DNA from: Amycolatopsis albispora
GTDB taxonomy: Bacteria; Actinomycetota; Actinomycetes; Mycobacteriales; Pseudonocardiaceae
Reading direction: 5' to 3'
Assembly: GCF_003312875.1 (NCBI RefSeq)
Contig: NZ_CP015163.1
Coordinates: forward strand, 1,054,001-1,118,000
DNA: 64,000 nt
This document shows, piece after piece, positions 60,211-64,000 of the stretch. The notes beneath the pieces are model-generated. The model ran no database searches. It was given only the letters and a program-made list of their open reading frames with translations, and was not told the origin of the DNA. The stretch's first letter is position 1, and every line of letters begins with the position of its first letter. The position numbers and the translations under genes were made by a program.

Positions 60211-61430
60211 GGTGGATTCCAGTGGTTGTTGCAACACCCTTGTTGATGGGAGTTGTGATGGTGCTGGGTCGTGATGTTCGGGTGCGGTTTTGGGGGTTGG
60301 TGCGGGCGGGGTGGGCGGTGCGGCCGGCGGCGGGGTTGGCGGGTGTGTCGCATGAGACGGGGCGGCGGTGGTTCGCGCAGGCTGGTGGGGTGATCGGGAA
60401 CGCGCCGTGTGCGCTGGGCGGGCGGTATTTGTCGTTGGCTGAGCGGGAGGAGATCTCGCGGGGGTTGTGTGCGGGGTGGTCGTTGCGCAGGATCGCTCGG
60501 GGGCTGGGGCGGGCGGCGTCGACGGTGAGCCGGGAGGTGGCTCGTCATGGTGGGCCGGTGGCGTATCGGGCGGTGGTTGCCGACAGCGCGGCGCGGGTGC
60601 GGGCGCGGCGTCCGAAACCGGTGAAGCTGGCTGTTGACGCCCGGCTGCGGGCGTGGGTGCAGACTCGGCTGGAGAAGCGGTGGTCGCCCGGGCAGATCGC
60701 GGCCGCGCGCAAGCTCGCTTTTGCCGATCAGCCGGAGCGTTGGGTGTCGCACGAGACGATCTACCAGGCCATTTACGTCCAGAGCCGGGGCGCGTTACGG
60801 CGTGAGCTGGCCGCGTGCCTGCGGACCGGGCGGGCGCTGCGCCGTCCCCGCGGCCAGGCCCGCCGCCACCTGCCGCCCCGGCTGCCCGGCCCGATCCCGA
60901 TCTCGGCGCGCCCGGCCGAGGCCGCCGACCGCGCGGTGCCCGGGCACTGGGAAGGCGATCTGATCCTCGGCGCCGGCAACAGCTCCGCGATCGGGACGCT
61001 GGTGGAGCGGTCCACCCGGTTCGTGCTGCTGCTGCACCTGCCCCACGGTCACACCGCCGAGCACGTCCGCGACGCGATGATCGCCACCATCACCACCCTG
61101 CCCGCCCAGCTGCGACGCTCGCTGACCTGGGACCGCGGCAACGAAATGGCCCGCCACGCCGAGATCACCCTGGCCACCGACATGGCCATCTACTTCTGCG
61201 ACCCGCACTCACCCTGGCAACGCGGCACCAACGAGAACACCAACGGCCTGCTCCGCCAGTACTTCCCCAAAGGCACCGACCTGACCAGGCACACCGCCGA
61301 CGACCTCGCCGCCGTCGCCGCCGAACTCAACGAACGCCCCCGCCACACCCTGGGCTGGCTCACCCCAGCCCAATCCCTCAACCGAGTACTGTCCGGACAG
61401 TCCCCCGTTGCAACCACCGCTTGAGCCCGC
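60211..61430 (+). mobile_element. IS30-family insertion sequence, intact
   Basis: 1220 bases, with ends set by the target duplication and by restoring hairpin copy B. Terminal inverted repeats (60212-60235 and 61407-61430) match at 18 of 24 positions and share GTTGCAAC at the inner end. It carries one transposase. The first third uses T or G in third positions (codons such as GGT, GTT, GTG) unlike its neighbours, indicating foreign origin. Such elements are known to favour palindromic targets. Confidence 0.9.
60258..61424 (+). CDS. IS30 family transposase
   Basis: 388 residues. The N-terminal helix-turn-helix includes LSLAEREEISRGLCAGWSLR and GRAASTVSREVARHGG, typical of IS30. The DDE catalytic triad appears in GHWEGDLILGAGN (Asp), LTWDRGNEMARH (Asp) and GTNENTNGLLRQYFPKG (Glu). 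The ATG at 60258 has GGGAG five bases upstream; another ATG lies at 60246. The reading frame is uninterrupted and the stop lies inside the right inverted repeat, so the element is probably still active. Confidence 0.93.
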   Translation: MVLGRDVRVRFWGLVRAGWAVRPAAGLAGVSHETGRRWFAQAGGVIGNAPCALGGRYLSLAEREEISRGLCAGWSLRRIARGLGRAASTVSREVARHGGPVAYRAVVADSAARVRARRPKPVKLAVDARLRAWVQTRLEKRWSPGQIAAARKLAFADQPERWVSHETIYQAIYVQSRGALRRELAACLRTGRALRRPRGQARRHLPPRLPGPIPISARPAEAADRAVPGHWEGDLILGAGNSSAIGTLVERSTRFVLLLHLPHGHTAEHVRDAMIATITTLPAQLRRSLTWDRGNEMARHAEITLATDMAIYFCDPHSPWQRGTNENTNGLLRQYFPKGTDLTRHTADDLAAVAAELNERPRHTLGWLTPAQSLNRVLSGQSPVATTA

Positions 61431-61445
61431 GCCACATTCGTGACA
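61431..61445. repeat. Right part of hairpin copy B with the second GCCA
   Basis: GCCA (61431-61434) is the second target duplication; CATTCGTGACA (61435-61445) completes the hairpin. It ends 38 bases before the stop codon of the minus-strand dehydrogenase gene, so the intact hairpin probably served as its terminator. Confidence 0.8.
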
Positions 61446-61483
61446 CGGGCCGACGCGGCGGCCGCCAGGGCACCCGGCTCGGC

Positions 61484-62566
61484 TCAGGAGGGCAGGTCCA
61501 CCAGGGTGGCGAGGGCGGCCCGGTGCCGTCCGGCGGTGCCCAGGGCGATCTGGTTCGCCTTCGCGCGCTTCAGGTACAGGTGCGCCGGGTGCTCCCAGGT
61601 CATCCCGATCCCGGCGTGCAACTGCACGCACTCCTCGGCCGCGTGCACCGCGACCTCCGAGCACAGCGCCTGCGCCACCGCCGCCGCCACCGGCAGGTCC
61701 GGGTCCCGCCGCGCCAGGCAGTCGGCGGCGTACCGCGCCGCGGCACGGGCCGAGACCAGTTCCAGCCACAGGTCCGCCAGCCGGTGCTTGAGCGCCTGGA
61801 ACGAGCCCACCGGCCGCCCGAACTGGTAGCGCCCCTTCAGGTAGCGCACCGTCTCCTCCAGGCACCAGTCCGCCAGTCCCAGCTGCTCCGACGCCAGCAA
61901 CGCGGCCCCGGCGGTCAGCGCCGCGGTCAGTGCCTCCGCCGCCGCGGCGCCGGTGGCGATCGCCGTGCCCCGCGCGCCCGACAGCGTCACGTCGGCAACG
62001 CGCCTGGTCAGGTCCAGTGAAACCAGCTCCGACACGGTGAACCCGGTGTCCACAATGTACAGACCGTCGCCCGCCGGTACCACCAGGAAGTCCGCCACCG
62101 AGGCGTCCGCGACCGTGCCCACCCGGCCGGTCAGCACCCCGTCCGAGACGTCCACAGTGGACTTGACGCGGTCCGGCCCGGTGGACAGCGGCACGGCCAG
62201 CGCGGCGGTCGCGGCGCCCGAGGCGAGCTTGCCCAGCAGTTCGTGGTCCGTGCCACTGGCGAGCAGCGCGTTGGTGGCCAGCACGGTGCTGCCCAGGAAC
62301 GGCACCGGCGCCACGCTCCGGCCCAGTTCCTCCATGACCAGCGCGATTTCCCGCGCCGACGCGCCCTGACCGCCGCGGTCCTCCGCCACCTGGAGCCCGG
62401 CGGCACCCAGGTCGGCGGCGAGCGACCGCCACAGCTTCAGGTCGTACGGTTCGGTGCTTTCGGCCCGCTTCAGCAGCGCCGCGGGCTCGCAGTGATCGGC
62501 CAGCAGCGACCGCACGCTCGCCCGGAGGTCTTCCTCGACGTCGGAGTACAGCAGGTCCGCGGTCAT
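61484..62566 (-). CDS. Acyl-CoA dehydrogenase, small (beta-like) subunit
   Basis: 360 residues. The fold is recognisable (LLYSDVEEDLRASVRSLLAD, DRGGQGASAREIALVMEELG, and near the end CVQLHAGIGMTWEHPAHLYL), but the FAD-binding TEPxAGSD motif and the usual catalytic Glu are missing. This is what the shorter partner of the sterol-side-chain-type alpha2beta2 dehydrogenases looks like. The ATG overlaps the stop of the 392-residue dehydrogenase (ATGA), so the two are co-translated and probably form one enzyme. An IS30 element lies downstream. Confidence 0.87.
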   Translation of the reverse strand: MTADLLYSDVEEDLRASVRSLLADHCEPAALLKRAESTEPYDLKLWRSLAADLGAAGLQVAEDRGGQGASAREIALVMEELGRSVAPVPFLGSTVLATNALLASGTDHELLGKLASGAATAALAVPLSTGPDRVKSTVDVSDGVLTGRVGTVADASVADFLVVPAGDGLYIVDTGFTVSELVSLDLTRRVADVTLSGARGTAIATGAAAAEALTAALTAGAALLASEQLGLADWCLEETVRYLKGRYQFGRPVGSFQALKHRLADLWLELVSARAAARYAADCLARRDPDLPVAAAVAQALCSEVAVHAAEECVQLHAGIGMTWEHPAHLYLKRAKANQIALGTAGRHRAALATLVDLPS

Positions 62567-63741
62567 CGGGGCAGGTCCTTCCAGGCGACGTCCTTGTCCA
62601 CGCGCGGCTCGGACGGCAGCCCGAGCACCCGCTCCGAGATGATGTTCCGCAGGATCTCCGAGGTACCGCCCTCGATGGAGTTCCCCTTGGCACGCAGGTA
62701 GCGGTACCCGGCCTCGCGGCCGGTGAAGTCCACTTTGTCCGGACGGCGCATCGTCCAGTCGTCGTAGCGCAGCCCTTCCTCGCCGAGCATTTCCAGTTCC
62801 AGCCCGGAAATCTCCTGGTTCAGCGTGGAGAAGGCGAGCTTCATCGCCGAACCCTCCGGGCCGGGTGAACCCGCCGCGAGCTGCTGGCGCAGCCGCGTCC
62901 CGGCCAGGCGAACGCCCTCGGACCGCACCCACAGCCGCAGCAGCCGGTCGTGCAGTTCCGGGGTGCGCAGCTCCGGCCGCTCGCGCCACAGCTTCGCCGC
63001 GATGCCGATCATGCCGCCCTCACGAGGGATGGCGTGCCCGCCGATCGCGACGCGCTCGTTCATCAGCGTGGTCTGCGCGACGCGCCAGCCGTCGCCGACC
63101 TCGCCGAGCCGGTTCGCGTCCGGGATGCGGACCTCGGTCAGGAAGACCTCGTTGAACTCGGCCTCACCGGTGATCTGCCGCAGCGGCCGCACCTCCACGC
63201 CGGGTGCGTGCATGTCGCAGATGAAGTAGGTCATGCCCTGGTGCTTGGGCACGTCGGGATTGCTGCGGGTGACCAGGATCGCGAAGCGGGCGGTGTGCGC
63301 GCTCGAGGTCCAGACCTTCTGCCCGGTGACGACCCAGTTGTCCCCGTCGCGCACCGCACGCGTGCCCAGCGCGGCCAGGTCCGAACCGGCGCCCGGCTCG
63401 GAGAACAGCTGGCACCACACCTCTTCACCGGTCCACAGTGGACGCAGGTAGCGCTTGCGCTGCTCGTCGGTGCCGAAGCGCAGGATGGTCGGCGCGGCCA
63501 TGCCGAGCCCGATGCCGATGCGGCGCGGATCGTTGTCCGGCGCACCCGCTTCGGCCAGCTCGGCGTCCACAACGGACTGGAGTGCCCTCGGTGCGTCGAG
63601 CCCGCCGAGGCCTTCGGGGAAGTGCACCCAGGCGAGCCCGGCGTCGAAGCGCGCACGGAGAAAGGCGAGGCGGTCGCTGAAGTCGTGCTCGGCGAGCAGC
63701 TTCCTGGTCCGCTCCCGCAGCTCGTCGGCGGTCAGGCTCAT
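62563..63741 (-). CDS. Acyl-CoA dehydrogenase, large (alpha-like) subunit
   Basis: 392 residues. CQLFSEPGAGSDLAALGTRA is the FAD motif, GQKVWTSSAHTARF a typical FadE strand, NERVAIGG and NSIEGGTSEILRNIISERVL the C-terminal catalytic region. It looks complete and active. The stop-start overlap with the smaller dehydrogenase downstream suggests an alpha2beta2 heterotetramer as in mycobacterial FadE28/29-type pairs. Its ATG (63741) overlaps the stop of a third dehydrogenase. Branched, steroid-like or other large acyl-CoA substrates are plausible. Confidence 0.9.
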   Translation of the reverse strand: MSLTADELRERTRKLLAEHDFSDRLAFLRARFDAGLAWVHFPEGLGGLDAPRALQSVVDAELAEAGAPDNDPRRIGIGLGMAAPTILRFGTDEQRKRYLRPLWTGEEVWCQLFSEPGAGSDLAALGTRAVRDGDNWVVTGQKVWTSSAHTARFAILVTRSNPDVPKHQGMTYFICDMHAPGVEVRPLRQITGEAEFNEVFLTEVRIPDANRLGEVGDGWRVAQTTLMNERVAIGGHAIPREGGMIGIAAKLWRERPELRTPELHDRLLRLWVRSEGVRLAGTRLRQQLAAGSPGPEGSAMKLAFSTLNQEISGLELEMLGEEGLRYDDWTMRRPDKVDFTGREAGYRYLRAKGNSIEGGTSEILRNIISERVLGLPSEPRVDKDVAWKDLPR

Positions 63742-64000
63742 TTCGCGCCCTCCGTCCGGTACTGCTTGAGTTCGCGGTGGGCCAGCGAGCGCTTGTGCAC
63801 CTCGTCCGGCCCGTCGGCCAGGCGCAGCATGCGCGCCGACATCCACAGCTCGGCCAGCGGGAAGTCCTGGCTGACCCCGCCGGCGCCGTGGGCCTGGATG
63901 GCCTTGTCGATGATCCACTCCACCGAGGCGGGGGTGGTGATCTTGATCGACTGGATCTCGGTGTGCGCGCCCTGGTTGCCCACGGTGTCCATCAGCCACG
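63738..64000 (-). CDS. Acyl-CoA dehydrogenase, C-terminal part (cut by the window edge)
   Basis: The visible 87 residues, ending TEGAK, include QSIKITTPASVEWIIDKAIQ, HGAGGVSQDFPLAELW and RMLRLADGPDEVHKRSLAHR, the C-terminal helical domain of an APH/FadE-type acyl-CoA dehydrogenase; the GPDEVH loop is typical of the phosphotransferase-associated acyl-CoA dehydrogenases. It is read upstream of the other two dehydrogenases and overlaps the next ATG by four bases, so it is the proximal gene of the visible operon. Confidence 0.88.
   Translation of the reverse strand, partial: WLMDTVGNQGAHTEIQSIKITTPASVEWIIDKAIQAHGAGGVSQDFPLAELWMSARMLRLADGPDEVHKRSLAHRELKQYRTEGAK

Overview
This window comes from a high-GC actinobacterium, most likely Pseudonocardiaceae and Amycolatopsis-like. 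The signs are strong G/C third-position bias, many GTG starts, ATGA/GTGA stop-start overlaps, promoters placed to give leaderless transcripts, a mycothiol-era DinB-like enzyme, CYP136 and the Rv1473/Rv1473A gene pair also known from Mycobacterium, and abundant FadE/TetR/SDR lipid genes. The genus is an inference; there is no rRNA gene to fix it. I found no tRNA, rRNA or CRISPR array.

Layout. 1-9.7 kb: a truncated CTP-synthase-like amidotransferase divergent from a LysR regulator, a UbiB/AarF kinase-like membrane protein divergent from a NarL-type two-component pair, a degenerate EAL-CBS-GGDEF protein, an orphan lycopene cyclase and a dGTPase. 9.7-22.4 kb: a secreted subtilase with an unusual Glu in place of the catalytic His, an ABC-F ribosome-protection ATPase preceded by a six-codon leaderless ORF and followed by a small HTH protein, a GT87-like membrane glycosyltransferase, an ABC exporter, a SIS-domain protein, an alpha/beta hydrolase, a cyclopropane-fatty-acid synthase and an LCP cell-wall ligase. 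22.4-33.7 kb (all minus strand): Bcp peroxiredoxin, a second degenerate GGDEF-EAL protein, a CYP136-like P450, MetE under a cobalamin riboswitch, and NrdAB, whose small subunit has the Phe/Glu signature of class Ic (Mn/Fe) enzymes.

33.7-46.2 kb is the main catabolic region. A ten-kilobase, tightly coupled plus-strand operon encodes a TIGR03084 DinB-like protein, an AtuA-family protein, two acyl-CoA dehydrogenases, both subunits of a biotin-dependent acyl-CoA carboxylase, an HSDL2-like SDR and a TetR regulator. This resembles the Pseudomonas acyclic-terpene (Atu) or leucine (Liu) pathways. A divergent minus-strand set (enoyl-CoA hydratase, acetoacetate-decarboxylase-like protein, HSL-type esterase) lies beside it, and an AT-rich 18-bp imperfect palindrome sits in the shared upstream region.

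46.2-60.1 kb is mixed accessory metabolism: a small Cys-containing protein, a DUF3558 lipoprotein, an apparently active membrane diguanylate cyclase, a 2OG-Fe dioxygenase, an FCY1-like cytosine deaminase, an epoxide hydrolase with a divergent WYL regulator, a TetR gene divergent from an SDR-SDR-carboxyltransferase operon, an Ada-AlkA/Ogt alkylation-repair pair, an enoyl-CoA hydratase, a remnant of an acyl-CoA ligase, and a second lipid-type TetR. Two of the TetR intergenic regions carry the same TAAGCG...GCTTA palindrome.

60.2-64 kb: an intact IS30-family element has inserted with a 4-bp duplication into a 55-bp hairpin, a near copy of the one downstream of metE. After it come three coupled acyl-CoA dehydrogenase genes, the last cut by the window edge.
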